DNA from: Apis mellifera
Lineage: Eukaryota; Arthropoda; Insecta; Hymenoptera; Apidae
Reading direction: 5' to 3'
Assembly: GCF_003254395.2 (NCBI RefSeq)
Contig: NC_037648.1
Coordinates: 9,302,009-9,366,008 of the forward strand
Length of the DNA: 64,000 nt
The translations under genes were made by a program, and so were the position numbers. Numbering within the stretch: position 1 is the first letter of the stretch; every line of letters starts with the position of its first letter. Below, one piece after another: positions 47,251 through 59,049 of the stretch. The notes below the pieces were generated by a model that had not been told where the DNA came from, did not search any database, and saw nothing but the letters and a program-made list of their open reading frames with translations.

Positions 47251-49220
47251 GGTATGTGCTGACACAGATCCGAGAGAGGTCGTACGCAACAAACGTGTTG
47301 AACGTGGGACGCGACCAAACAAAATCTCGGAATTTACAAAACACGTTATCCCCATGCACGACAAAAGGAGAACGCAACGCTGTGAACAATGCGTTTCGTT
47401 TCAAGCTGGCCCGTCAATTAGTTTCCGGGATATCAAGCTTGAAAGCGTGCCGCGTAAAAACGCGTAGAGCATGAATGACAATTGAAAATCCCCCCTAACC
47501 CGGTTTCTCTCCCCCCGTCGAGATATGCATGGGATAAAAAAAAAATAATAAAAATAACTTTCATCGTTGACCACCGCTATTGCGGAGGAAGAGGAAGTTA
47601 GAGGAACGATTTTTGCGAAATTATTATTGGGGATGTGTTGTGTGTATGTTATTTTAACGTTACTTTTTTTTTTCTTTTCTTTTTTTAAATCATTATTAAG
47701 CAATGGCGAGAGAAGAAGAATGTTGAGAATTTTAAAAGTTGAATGAGGTGGAAGATCGGACGGTTTAATTGCGAGAATTTTTGCCGTGATTATTTATCGT
47801 GAAAAGAGTTGTGTAATTCAGATCGTTGGAAGAAATTAAGACGAACTGCGTGGCGAACACTCAAAGTTTCGAACGAACGTGACTGAATATCTTCTAAGTA
47901 CTATTTTCAAAGTTCTCTTGGATTGGTTGAAAAAGATAAGGAAGTAAGAGGAAAAGAGAATGTACAAGATAAATATCTTAAAAGACATCTGGAAGAGTTG
48001 AAGTTGAAAATTCTTTGGACGCAAATAAAAAGAAATTGTTTTCCTACAAATTTTAAGTTTTTATACATCCAAGTTTTTCCTTGTATCCAATTTTCAATTC
48101 TTTAACTCTTGGACGATAAAGTGGAAGTGATACAAATGATGATGTCGGATCAAATTCTTTCTTTTGAGTTTGTATTATATATTCAGCTTTGCAAACCTTC
48201 TCTTTATTATTCAGTATGAGGAAAAGCGTTTAACCAAATTAATCTATTATTTAATCCAACTTTATAATCTGTTTCACTCTCGAGAAATGTATCACAGAAT
48301 TTAACACTAAATTTTCAAAACGATTCAAACATTTACAAGTTATAACGAAACAACAGAAGGAGAATAGTTAAATTTTTCAACAGAATAAATTTCATTTTAT
48401 ATTTTTAATCTTTATACTTTTCTCATACATTCACAATTTCAGGAAATAATCTTAGACATGGTATTATATCCGTGCAACAATTCATGGTACGTTTCCAAAC
48501 TTTGGTGTATCAGTGAAATACCGTGCAAGAATATTATATTACAAGTTCACCTATTATCTCAAACTCGAAGAACGTATGCGAATTCCATAACCCCCGAATT
48601 ATCCGATTTTCGAAGCGTTAAAACACTCGAACTTTCGGCACGGAACTTTTCGATCGATCGAATCGAACGTGCTTGAAAAAAAAAACTCGAAGCATCGATG
48701 GTGAATTCATCAAGAATTCACAAACGAATCAATTAATTACTCGTTTCTCTCACACGTTTCCGTTCCGTACTTCTAATAAACTAATCGAATCCTGTTTAAA
48801 TACACCTTGAGCCCAATTGTTGAGTATTACTTTTGCTCTGATTCACGTTTCGTGTATATCGAGCAAGATACTTGTAAGGATTAGTACACAGAATTGTACC
48901 AATTGTGAATAAGTTTCAAATTTTCAAGAATGAATAAGTTTCGAGTTATATATTTCAACTTTATTATTAGAATATTAAATATAATAATTTCTAATTAATA
49001 TTTTTCTTTCAGATCAATTTATATATTTGCTCCTTTGAAAATGGAAATTTATGAAGACCACTGTTCGAATTATACCTCGAAATAGAACTGACAAATGGAA
49101 GAACGAAATCTTTCACTTTATATTGTTGCAAGATTAAAAGAAAGAAATCACCTTTACCCTATTCCTTGACATACATATATAGCCATCCACACACACACAC
49201 ATACGTCTAACCAAGAAAGT
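47250..49220. other. Small island then A+T-rich sequence
   Basis: The block at 47250-47520 is G+C-richer. A T-rich run lies at 47664-47686. A 72-residue plus-strand frame at 48458-48676 follows a pyrimidine-rich AG, but no domain is recognised. Confidence 0.45.
49188..49201. repeat. (CA)7 microsatellite
   Basis: This is a perfect CA dinucleotide tract. Confidence 0.9.
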
Positions 49221-49980
49221 GTAAAAAGAGATTGAAGAAACGTGGTACTGACCCCAATGAAAGTTGGAGGAGAGAGAGAGAGAGAGAGAGAGAGAAAAAA
49301 GCTGACCCTTTTCAAAAGCGTCGCGAGCCGAGTTCCAACAAGAGGAAAAGGCGAACGAGAGCCTCGTCTTTATCTCAACCCTTTTCGATACGCGGACCGA
49401 ATCGAGTTTCGAACGATTCTTCGTTTCCTCTCCGTTTCGGCTTTTGTGCCGGTTCCTCCCTTTAATTAGACCCGTTTCCACGCGCGATATCGTTCGACCA
49501 ACCATCCCTCTCTCGATCCTCTTTTCTCTACCTTCTCGCCATATCTTCCGGCTCCTTCTTCCTTCCCCTTTTCCATCGTTCGAGGACAATGGAGGATAGA
49601 GAGAGAGAGAGAGGGAGCATTGTTTCCGGGTGAATTTCAGGTGTTGTTGGTTGGGATGAGGGCTGTTGTGATCTGTTAAAGTGGCACGTACGGATTGCGT
49701 GTAATGAAATCGATAACTGATCATCGAGAGGAGGAAGTTTGGATCGATGATAGTCTGGAGCGAAGGTAGGGTGTTGTGGTGATTAATCTGTTCGAGGGGG
49801 ATGAAAAATTGGGGCATCGTTGAAAGGGGGAGGCTTTCTTTCAAGTAAAATTGAAAGGCGAATTACATTATTTTCGAGAGATAAAAAGGTTTCCTTTAGA
49901 AAATTTAAATTCTCTATGGGAGGAGAGATGTAATGGAAGACTTTAAATTGAGTGTTGGACAAGATGTTGCACAACTGTGA
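49220..49980. other. G+C-rich island bounded by GA microsatellites
   Basis: GA tracts at 49270-49295 and about 49597-49615 flank a CpG-rich centre. The longest ATG frame of the window (236 residues, minus strand, 49134-49844) runs through these tracts and gives Ser-Leu repeats, so it is not a credible gene. Confidence 0.5.
49270..49295. repeat. (AG)13 microsatellite
   Basis: This is a perfect AG tract followed by an A run. Confidence 0.95.
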
Positions 49981-52140
49981 GAATCTGGTCGACGAAAATT
50001 CGTGAATAGATATCTTTTAGAATATTTTTATCTTTGAATATCATTGGTGATGAATGAAACGAGAAGATGGTAAAATGTGTTCTTAAAGAAGATTGTTAAA
50101 CATTTGATACTTGAAGTGTTAATTATAATTAAATGAATAATTGATATTCAACTAGATTTATAATTGAAAATCTCGTTGAAACGAAATAAATATTACGTAT
50201 TAATTTTATATAAAATAATCCAATAAAATATATTCTCGTTACATTAAAATCCCCGTTTAAACACGGTTGTTTAACAATAATCTGTATATTAATATCGTCA
50301 AAAAATATTGGGAAATCGCATTAATCGCAAACAGTCGGCAGTAAAACGCAATACGTAAGCGATAATAATCCAATTCAATTGGATTTTGAAATAATTAAGA
50401 CAAATAATCACGTCGCCAATTACGATCCGTTATCAACAATAATAGTCATTACCTTCCTTTTAATACGCCGATTAATTATAAATGTATTCATTATCAAATT
50501 AATTATAGTAATGCATTTCGGTATTTAATCCAATTTTCCGTATCGTTTAACGGGATAAGTTATCGAACGATGATCGAACGAAATGCGCAATCGAACAATA
50601 AGCGATCGTGTCGTTGACTAGTTATCGCGAATCGGTTCGTTTCGGTTGAAAAACCAGAAGAGAAAAGAGCATCGATTGCTGCAGAGGTTCTCAATCTCTT
50701 CGTAAATATTTATCGTCGAAGTGAAAATTAAAATATTCCACTATCGTACAATAATTAGTGTTCATAATTCAAAACTGGTAGATATTTATTCGAAGTAATC
50801 TCTTCAAATGAAATTAAAGCGAAGGAGAAAGAATGAGGAAATAAAGAAAACTCATTACGGTTAAGTTTTTAAGAATATACGAAAGTGAGGAAATGTTTGT
50901 ATTAAGGAGGGTAGATATGAGATGCATAAAAATGTAGGAAATTTGAGCAAAAATCGAAGCGAGAATATTATTACTCTTCGTGGATTTTTTAAAATTTAAT
51001 ATTTAATTAAATATTATATTAAATTTAAATATAATATTTAAAATACACTAATACCATTCGATGATTTTTAATATTAAAACGATGCGTGAAATGAAATTTT
51101 GAAAAGAAAATAAATTATCCTCTGATTATTCAAAATTGAGGCTTGGATAAATGGAAGAATTGCATGCGATAAATCGCACAAATTATCCAGTTGTCAGTTC
51201 GAGATTCCCTGAATTATATCGAAATAATGGGTCGTAATCGAATTGATTGGAATCGAATTAAAGTAAAAAACGGAATGGTCAAAAGCTTGAATTCACCTCT
51301 TTATCTCTGTATGGACGATATTTTCGCGACCGATGGCTCGACACATCCTGTTCCTCGACCGCATCCTTCGAATTGGAAGTCCCGATGCTGGAAATCCGAT
51401 AGATCCAGGCTTGGCAAAGGCAACTTTCGTGTAAGAGAATGGAGAGCCCGAATTAAATTGGCCGTAAAATTTTTAATGATATCGATCCATTTCGAGGATA
51501 GTTGAAATGGTGGTTTTGCGGAATTTCAGATAAAAGGATTGTTCTGCAGTTTTTTTACGAGTTTTACTTTTTTGGATAAGATATTTATTGAAAATTACGT
51601 AAGAGCAAGTGATAATGTAAACGTATATATACTCTTCTTGAGAAATCAAGAGATTTAATTGAATTAGAATTTTTATAAAGAAAAAAAAATCTAAATTTAA
51701 TTCCAATAGAACGTATGGAAATGTATTCAAATCCTTTCACAAATTCTTTCCATAAATTCATCTTGATGCATCTGTGTAAAAAAATGCACGTATATTTTTC
51801 ATAATTATAATCCTTAATAAGGAAATACAAAGGAAGAAATACTTTTGTCAAAGTATTAAATAGATTATACATTTCTGTCTGTCCCAAATTATAAAACTTG
51901 AAAAGTATACGCCTTCGCCATACTTTCCCTTCTTCCTCCTCTCTTGCATTGAATTTCTATTGAAACGCTCACTCGTTAAAAAAATAATATTTATCACATT
52001 TGTTCGAAAACCGGGTGGCCTAAAAAAAAAAAAAGAGAGAGAGAACTATTGTATTCACATTGAATTGTATTGACATTGAACCAAGTTAAAATTGCAACGA
52101 GCGAAAAAAAAAATGAAAGGAAAAAAGTAAGGAAACGCTT
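49980..52140. other. A+T-rich stretch with a small island
   Basis: A 19-nt near-perfect palindrome, AATCCAATT-C-AATTGGATT, lies at 50367-50385. A block at 51190-51480 is G+C-richer with a 92-residue frame from an ATG at 51227, no recognisable domain. The rest shows nothing of note. Confidence 0.5.
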
Positions 52141-52349
52141 TAATTAACGGAATACGGAATCGCGTGTATAACGAGGAAACAAGAAAACAATAGTTCCGGG
52201 CAATTTAATTCGAATTTATCGTAAAGACCGGTGAAATATCGACGTTCGTGGTCTACCTCCTTCTCCCTTCCCACCCCTATTGTGAGTGACAGCCGACATT
52301 TGTTCGGCCTGTCGCGACATCCGGTATTCTTCGATTGCACCCTCTCAAA

Positions 52350-52475
52350 ATGGAAGGCTCGCGAGGGGATTCGGCTCGATCCTCGGCGGAAATCGCGCAG
52401 AGGATGGAAAATGCGGTGGAAAATGCGCGTGGGGGAGGAAGTGGAGGAAGTGTGTGCAATCGCTCGGCAAATTAA
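52350..52475 (+). CDS. Candidate small ORF, 41 residues (hypothetical)
   Basis: The ATG at 52350 has a strong insect start context (CTCAAAATGG) and the frame ends at a TAA at 52473-52475. The product starts MEGSRGDSARSSAEIAQRME and continues as a charged, probably helical segment, then a short Gly-Ser-rich stretch and one cysteine near the end. There is no signal peptide, membrane segment or known domain. Two other plus-strand frames are open across the same bases, so a chance frame in G+C-rich sequence is quite possible. The good start context, soluble composition and nearby inverted repeat are the only support. Confidence 0.2.
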   Translation: MEGSRGDSARSSAEIAQRMENAVENARGGGSGGSVCNRSAN

Positions 52476-52485
52476 TATCTTTTCT

Positions 52486-52534
52486 CGGGGTGAAATTGCG
52501 AGCCGTGGAATAACGAAATTGTAATTTCACCCCG
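52486..52534. repeat. Inverted repeat, 12-bp perfect arms
   Basis: CGGGGTGAAATT (52486-52497) is perfectly complementary to AATTTCACCCCG (52523-52534) across a 25-nt loop. A third, direct copy of the GTGAAATT core follows at about 52538-52545. Confidence 0.7.
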
Positions 52535-53327
52535 CGCGTGAAATTCGAGCGTAAATAACGATAAGAATGGAAATGGTGGGGGCGGTTTTAGTTCGAATTT
52601 GAGGGGAGGGAGAGGCCGGGATTAGTAATTTGTACGCGTCCCTTTCCCGTATAATCGCGATCGAGACATTAGCCGGATATTACTAATTTTTATCTCCCGC
52701 AATTATACAAGCGTTTTTCCGTTCGTGGTAAACCTTTTCATTTCCTTGCTCATTTCGGCATTTAGGCAAATGATTCATACTTGATTATGCAAGTGCGTTT
52801 CATTTGATATCTTTTTTTCAATATTGTTGGTCGTAGCGAAAAATTGAACGGTATTGAAGGAAAGTATGGTTATTAATTCTTTGACGTGTAAAGTCAAACT
52901 TTGTTTTGTTTTTTTTTAATAATAATGTTGAGAAAATCAAGATCGTGAGACATTATATGTCGATCGTGTTATCTGATAACGAAATTTATACAGGATAAAG
53001 GTTAAGGAGTAAATTAATTATTTATATATTTCTTTGAGACGAGTAGATTGAAATTAAAAATAATATAAAAAGATAAGAGTTCGTGCATCGATGAGGAATA
53101 AATTTTTTTTATTTAATATGTCGAAGAGTAAAGATAAAAAATATAAAGAAATGATTAATTTAACTTTTTGTTAGGTATAAGTATATATTTTAATCCTTGA
53201 ATTTTAATTTTCGAAGAAGAAATTGGAAAATTAATCCAACACAAGGATTTTTTATTATTTAGAATCAAATTGTATTGATTAAATTTTGTACTATCGTATT
53301 TTCGAACTAGACTTCAAACAAATAACG

Positions 53328-53354
53328 TTTAACATTCCCTGAAGGAATGTTAAA
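53328..53354. repeat. Perfect hairpin, 11-bp stem
   Basis: TTTAACATTCC-CTGAA-GGAATGTTAAA is a perfect inverted repeat with a 5-nt loop. Confidence 0.75.
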
Positions 53355-54748
53355 ATTAGCAGCAGGAAGATACTATTGATTGGTGGAGATTGAAAAAAAT
53401 AAACTTTTGGAACAAACAACAATCGCTCCAAATTGGGTAGTGTAAACGGAATTGAAAAAGTTACAAAATAAAATTATTTATTCTTACGCTTTTTAAAAGA
53501 ATTGCAACTTTATTTTACAATTTTTAGTAATTTGCTATTGTACTTAACAAGATATCCTCGTTTCATAAAATTATCCTACAAAAATACGAAAATAGAAATT
53601 AATTCGTTTAGATTTTAAATAAAAAAAAGAAAAAATGCTTTTCTAATCATTTATATGAAAAATTTTGACAAAAATGACAATTAGTAATTTGATGAAATAC
53701 AAATATTGATATTAATATATTAATAATTTCTACGCAGTGAATAAAATAATACTTCACTAATAATGAAACGTGCCATGTGAAAAATAAAAGAAAATAAATA
53801 TTCGTAAAAATAAGATTGAACTTCCATTTGATGGAACAATTAAACGATAATTCATTCATTAAACGAGTAGAATCTTTTGTATTCCATAATTGGACTTTCT
53901 TTATTTGTAACTGTTGAAAGAAGAGAAATGCTGATACCTCATTAGCCAACTGGAAAAGTGCAGAAGAAGAAAAAGTCATCATAGAGACATGATAATGTAA
54001 ATAAAATTCTTCCATTAGATACGAAAGAAACTTAGTTAAATAAACAATTATTAATTCTATTAATATTTTAATTATATAAAGAAAAATATCCAAATATTAA
54101 TCTCCTACAAAATATTAAATTATCTAGAAATTAATTTAAAAAAAAGAGAGAATTCTTTTGTGTCTCTTTTATTTTTATATTTCGATCATCAAAGCAATGT
54201 TTCAATTATCTTTGATTTCACGAATCTTGATAAAAATACAAATTCGATCAAACACTGTTCAAAAAAAAAAAAAAAAGGAATAAAACCACGATTAATTCAA
54301 CAAAAAAAAATCTAAGTCCCCAAGAGATACTATACCTTAAACCATCTCATTTAAAAATCAAACACTCGAGACTTTGCATCCTCAAATACTGTCGATCGTG
54401 CTACTATTCCAAAGTTGAAGAGAATAAGCATACCCGTACGTAGGAGAAAACGTACGCGCAAAAAAAAAAAAGAAAAAAAAGAATTTCTCTCAATCAGAGA
54501 CTTTGTTCGTTATTCTATCCCTATCCCCGCCCTTCCCCATCTGTTCATTCATTGTGAAGACTTTAATTGTAAATTTCCCCAAAGACGAAACTCCCTACTA
54601 ATTATCAATCGACAACGATGTTGCCTCCTCTCTGCTCAGCAATTCCTCTCCACTCTTCATCCTCTTCTTTCAAGAGATCTCCTTTAGAGAGATAGATACA
54701 ATGATAGAAAGAGATACAAAATAAAGATAGAGACGTTACATAAATATA

Positions 54749-54772
54749 TGTATGTGTGTGTATGTGTGTGTG
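54749..54772. repeat. GT-rich microsatellite
   Basis: This is an interrupted (TG)n tract with single A insertions. Confidence 0.85.
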
Positions 54773-55099
54773 CGAAAGAAAGACTATCCACTATCCAGAC
54801 AAGTAGAGACCAAACAAGAGAGAGGAGAGGGAGGGAAGGGAACGATAATTCTCTTGTCGTGGAACAAAGTGCAGAAGCAGCAAAATAAAGCAGTTGAACG
54901 AAACGAGGCTTGTAACGATTCTCGAACCTTGTGAAGTGACCCTTTACTTATGTGCACGGCTACCACAACCAGAGGTTTGGGCGGAGGGTTTTATTTTGGC
55001 GAAGAATTTTCGTGGCCGGCCTGCGCTCGCTTGTATAGAGGAAAAACGGATGATATTGCGGAAGCAACGAAACACCTGGTAAACGTTACGGGCCATTAA

Positions 55100-55507
55100 C
55101 CTTTTACCGTCCATTTAACTCTCCCCTCGCCGTGGATTTCTAAGTTTCTTAAGAAGAGAGGGGATGCGAAATCAGGTGGGGGAGGGCAAACAAGCGATGG
55201 TCGCAATTACGTTATGATTGTGCCTTGTGCCCCCAATTACAACGGTAACACGGTTGACGACGATTGCCTCGTCGCCGATTTTAAACGTCGTTTAATTATC
55301 GAAGTCGGAGGGAAAAGTGCAAGATCGAACGAGGGTTTCATTTGTGGAATGGAGTTTCGTGATGAGGGAGGGGGTGAGGGAGGATGTTTCGTTTCGTGGA
55401 AAAACTATAAACGTTCTTCCTATGATCTTGGTAATAATAACGTGGAATCGAACGAGTGGACGAGGTTCGAGGACGCTGATTTAAAATACATATCGATTTT
55501 TATTTGA
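55100..55507 (+). CDS. 136-codon open frame, coding status doubtful
   Basis: The frame is open from just after a TAA at 55097-55099 to a TGA ending at 55507. The first ATG is at 55214 (context CGTTATGA, fair), giving 97 residues that begin MIVPCAPNYNGNTVDDDCLV. The product has an acidic cluster, a glycine/glutamate-rich middle and an acidic, aromatic C-terminal part. No signal peptide, membrane segment or known domain is seen. It could be a terminal exon whose coding part begins upstream, or a chance frame in a G+C-rich island. The amino acid composition is more protein-like than most frames here, which is why it is listed. Confidence 0.2.
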   Translation, partial: PFTVHLTLPSPWISKFLKKRGDAKSGGGGQTSDGRNYVMIVPCAPNYNGNTVDDDCLVADFKRRLIIEVGGKSARSNEGFICGMEFRDEGGGEGGCFVSWKNYKRSSYDLGNNNVESNEWTRFEDADLKYISIFI

Positions 55508-55943
55508 AAGTTGATCGAGATTTGATAGTTATTACGAATACGTGAAGTTATAGTCTGATTTAAGATATATTGTAAATAGAGTAAAAAATAATGAAGATAG
55601 TTTTAAATAGATTCTAATTTTTTAAATAGTGTAATATATCCCAGACTCGACATTTATATAAATAGAAATCGGAACTTTCAAATTCAGACCTCTAAAATAC
55701 AAAAGACAAATATAATTTTTCATATTCACATTAAAAAAAAGAAAAAAAATCAACTTTTATCGTTCCAACACATCAAAAACTTCTCACCCCACTAACCAGC
55801 CATTAACGACCACCTATTCGAGGTCTCCAAACCATACACCATTATTCCCCATTTCTTGCCATCGTTCACCACTTCTCCGCCGCATTATCTTCGAACGGCC
55901 GCAAATTCTCGCACGCACAATCGAAGCCAATCCCTCTCACTCC

Positions 55944-55945
<2 letters not shown>

Positions 55946-55975
<30 letters not shown>
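55946..55975. repeat. (AT)15 microsatellite
   Basis: This is a perfect AT dinucleotide tract inside a G+C-richer surrounding. Confidence 0.95.
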
Positions 55976-55979
<4 letters not shown>

Positions 55980-56320
55980 CCGATATATCGAGATAGTTAT
56001 CCCCGGTTGTGCGTTGCCTTACGAAATAAGCACCGGCAGAAGCTTATTATGCGCCCGTGGTCAATAATAATCCGCCCCTTGTCAAGCGCAGCCTTCCTCC
56101 CTGCATATTACAGTTCCGGACAATAAGATCCCGATCGTGTCTGTATCATCCGCGTGTAAATCGATATCGGCGAACCGTGAAAGTTTCGACCGTGATACAA
56201 GGTTAAAGACAAACCGAGCCTGTTGCTTTGTTTCAGAAGTGGAAGGACAATTCTTCTTCCTTACTCTCTTTTCTCCTTTTTCTCTTTATTTTTTTCTTTT
56301 TTCTATTTTCTCTTTTTTTT

Positions 56321-56379
56321 CTTTTCTTTTCTTTTCTTTTCTTTTCTTTTCGAACACGCATTCTTTTCTTTTCTTTTCG
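56321..56379. repeat. (CTTTT)n pentanucleotide repeat
   Basis: Six perfect CTTTT units (56321-56350) are followed, after an 11-nt interruption, by three more units in a shifted register up to 56379. A longer T-rich lead-in begins at about 56270. Confidence 0.9.
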
Positions 56380-56709
56380 AGAGAGAAAAGGGGATTGGAG
56401 AAGGGGAAAGGAGGATTGAACGGATGAAAAGTGGCGGAGACAAGAGGTAGCCTCGTCGTTCGACTTCTCAACCCTCTCTTTCTCACGAGCGATTAGTCCT
56501 GCGAATCGGTGGAGCAACCCTTCTCTTGATTCCATTTAGACGATCGAATCGAATGAACGGGGACTATCTAGGGAGGGAGATTGTTCGCTCGACTCGGTTT
56601 TAATTGTTCTTCTAGACTGTTTGGACTCGAGGTGTTCGATTGAATTTCGTTACTCTGGTGCATAAAGGGGTTTGTCAGGTTTCAGGGAGAGAAATTTGAG
56701 CGAGAGGAA

Positions 56710-58520
56710 TAAGATGGATCTCGCGGTTGAATTTTTGTTGAAGATATAATTATTGAATCGTCGAATTGGAAATTGTTTCAATCGTTCCAATTTCTTTATT
56801 AAAAATTTTGGAGATCGAAGGGAGGGATGTTTCAGCTCGTTGAATTAGTGAATGGATGGTGGGATAAAATTTTATTCGTCGAAGATGTTAATTATTGAAT
56901 TGTCGAATTTAAATTAATATAGTGTGAAATTATATTTGAAAACATTGATAAAATCTTCCAAATGCTTTCTATGTTTCTAAAGCGAGTAATAAATGAAGCA
57001 TCGCATAGTTTAATTTCACATAGTGAAATTTTCGTCCAATTTTTAAGCTGTAGTTTAACCTAGTTACAGAAATATCTTGTATTCGAGTATTTCTAAAGTA
57101 AGAAAAGTAAAACTTTATTCTAAAACGTATTTGCGTATTTCCGTAATTTAAAAACGAAAAAGAATTATGCGATTCGTGAAAATTATATTACAGAGAAATG
57201 AAATTAGAAAACAAATTAATAAAACTATTGATGTGAAATTTTATTTTTGATTTTTATAATTTCTTATTTTAAAATTGTTTAATATATTTATTCTAGAATT
57301 GAATAAAAGTATATTACATTAATTGTAATACATTCATAATGTTTCTATGTTTTTGTAAACAAAATTATAATGAAACTTTGGAAATGAGGTTAATTAAATT
57401 TTTCATAATCAAAATATTCGAATAAATATATAATATTTCAAGTTATATATCAATCGCAAAATTCTTTGTGATGATCAAATTAATGTCATATTCTAAAAAT
57501 CTCACGTTAAAAGATAGGACATCTATTTGAATATGAGAATATGAGAATATATCACGATAATGAAGCGTACAACTGAGTTCTGGATAAAAGCATATCTTCT
57601 TTCTTTTTTTCTTTTTTTTTTTTCTTTTTCGTTCAGAATATTCGTGAAATATAGATATATATCTCCTCTCTCTACGCATGATCGTTATATTTTATTCGAA
57701 ACCATAGAATAAAGCTGAGAAAACGACCGCGCTTAAATTTAATTTCACCTGTTTTTTAGATAAAATAAGAGAGATATTTAAATATGAGATATATTTTAAA
57801 ATCCATCCGAAATATATATGTCACCGTTCGAATCCCTCGAATTATTATAAAACTATTTACTTATAAAACTATTTACATGCGAAATTCTGAATGAAATCTA
57901 TAAAATCATTCAAATTTTGCTGCTCTGATATTTGTCATAAATTAATATTACCAGAGAAATATATTCAATCAAAGAAATTTAATATAAAACTAATTATAAA
58001 AGTAATTTAATTAAAAAAGTTTCGATTATAAAAAAGTTTACATTGCTTTCAGTTACACGAGTTTCGAACAATTAGTACAGCAGATACTGTGCAGTTTGAA
58101 AGAACTTGCTCGAAATGTCAGAACAGAAAGCAGATGGCTCATAGAACGAAAAGCAGCGAAGTTAGCGAGAAAAACTTTTGATATAATGTTTATTTAAAAA
58201 TGATGGATGCAAATACTTGGACCAGAGATATCTTTATTTTTCGAACACACGGTAATATCACAGAACTATAAATATAATCTGTTCTTCTTTTTTTTTTTTT
58301 TTTAATTCAATAGATTCAATAGAAAAATATCTGATATTACTTTTCCAAAAATTAAATTAAAATATCTTAACTTTCTTCATTTTACAGTATCAATAAACTT
58401 ATCTATATACTAAAAAAAATATATTGTTTTAAAAAAGTTTAATTACATTTGATATTTTGATTATCCAAAAAAAAACACGAATAAAGGATTTATCACTCAA
58501 AACAATTGATTACCAATCAT
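56710..58520. other. A+T-rich non-genic stretch
   Basis: A tandem duplication of a 16-bp word, TTATAAAACTATTTAC, occurs at 57845-57860 and 57861-57876. T runs lie near 57604-57630 and 58288-58303. No gene was recognised. Confidence 0.55.
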
Positions 58521-58652
58521 CGAAATCTGATCGAATTTAAACCCAAATCACTTACATTTCATGCAACACTCGTTATCCGACAACGAGCAACTCGGGTTGT
58601 GCAACAAAGCTAATTGTAATATGGCGAAAACACGTTTAACAAATTGTGTGTA

Positions 58653-58690
58653 CGATTAATTAGCCCGTTTCACGGCCGGGCTAATAATCG
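58653..58690. repeat. Hairpin with ATTA half-sites (9-bp perfect, 14 bp with one bulge)
   Basis: ATTAGCCCG (58659-58667) pairs perfectly with CGGGCTAAT (58677-58685) across a 9-nt loop. CGATT (58653-58657) continues the pairing with AATCG (58686-58690) if the single A at 58658 is bulged. Each arm carries homeodomain-type ATTA/TAAT cores, so it could be a paired binding site or an RNA hairpin. Confidence 0.7.
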
Positions 58691-58768
58691 GCTGGTTAGA
58701 GCCGGATGATCGACACGAAATCGGACACGTGAAAAACAAATTGGTGGATACGTGTCACGATTATACGA

Positions 58769-58798
58769 GGGAGAGGGGTGGTTGGAGGGGGTGGAGGG
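58769..58798 (+). other. G-quadruplex-like motif
   Basis: Four G runs (3, 4, 5 and 3) are separated by loops of 3, 8 and 4 nt. The middle loop is slightly longer than the usual limit of 7. Confidence 0.45.
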
Positions 58799-59049
58799 AT
58801 GGTTGCGCCGCAACACTTTTAATCGTGAAAATTTACCCGACTCCGGCCGGCAATTAAATCTCGTTCATTTCCCGCCGTTTCGTCGTATCGATTTATAAAC
58901 GAATTAATCGATGACACCGAATTTAAACGACAATTTTATCCTATGTCTATGTTAAAACGTTATAACACGAGGAGGGCGAGATTCGTTCGAATTTCACGAA
59001 CGACTTGCCTCTCGCGTTGTCCTCGGAATAAATCAGGTTAATGTTTTAA

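Larger units (their letters stand above)
52140..52800. other. G+C-rich island with a small ORF and hairpin
   Basis: This is a G+C-rich, CpG-rich block with frames open on both strands. It contains the small ORF at 52350-52475 and, 10 bp after its stop, an inverted repeat (52486-52534). Confidence 0.45.
52800..54880. other. A+T-rich non-genic stretch
   Basis: It contains the hairpin at 53328-53354, A runs near 54263-54276 and 54462-54480, and a GT microsatellite at 54749-54772. A 148-residue minus-strand frame (53647-54093) is A+T-driven (Phe/Leu/Ile-rich), with no recognisable family. Confidence 0.5.
55510..56710. other. Islands with AT and CTTTT repeats
   Basis: A+T-rich sequence to about 55760 is followed by G+C-richer sequence with the AT tract (55946-55975) and the CTTTT tract (56321-56379). 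Several 60-100-residue frames here are translations of the repeat. Confidence 0.5.

Noticed and set aside
47040..47474. Lysine-rich and phenylalanine-rich frames around 47.2 kb
   Set aside because: They are caused by the A-rich tract at 47203-47250.
48458..48676. 72-residue plus-strand frame after a pyrimidine-rich AG
   Set aside because: No domain and no supporting donor or start context.
49134..49844. Longest ATG open frame of the window (236 residues, minus strand)
   Set aside because: It crosses several GA/CT microsatellites that give Ser-Leu repeats. It has no domain and looks like a translation of low-complexity sequence.
53647..54093. 148-residue minus-strand frame
   Set aside because: It is rich in Phe, Leu and Ile because of A/T composition. 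No family, signal or conserved motif was recognised.
56137..56535. Overlapping frames on both strands, 63-100 residues
   Set aside because: They are translations of the CTTTT/T-rich repeat (Phe/Ser/Leu-rich on one strand, Lys/Glu/Arg-rich on the other).
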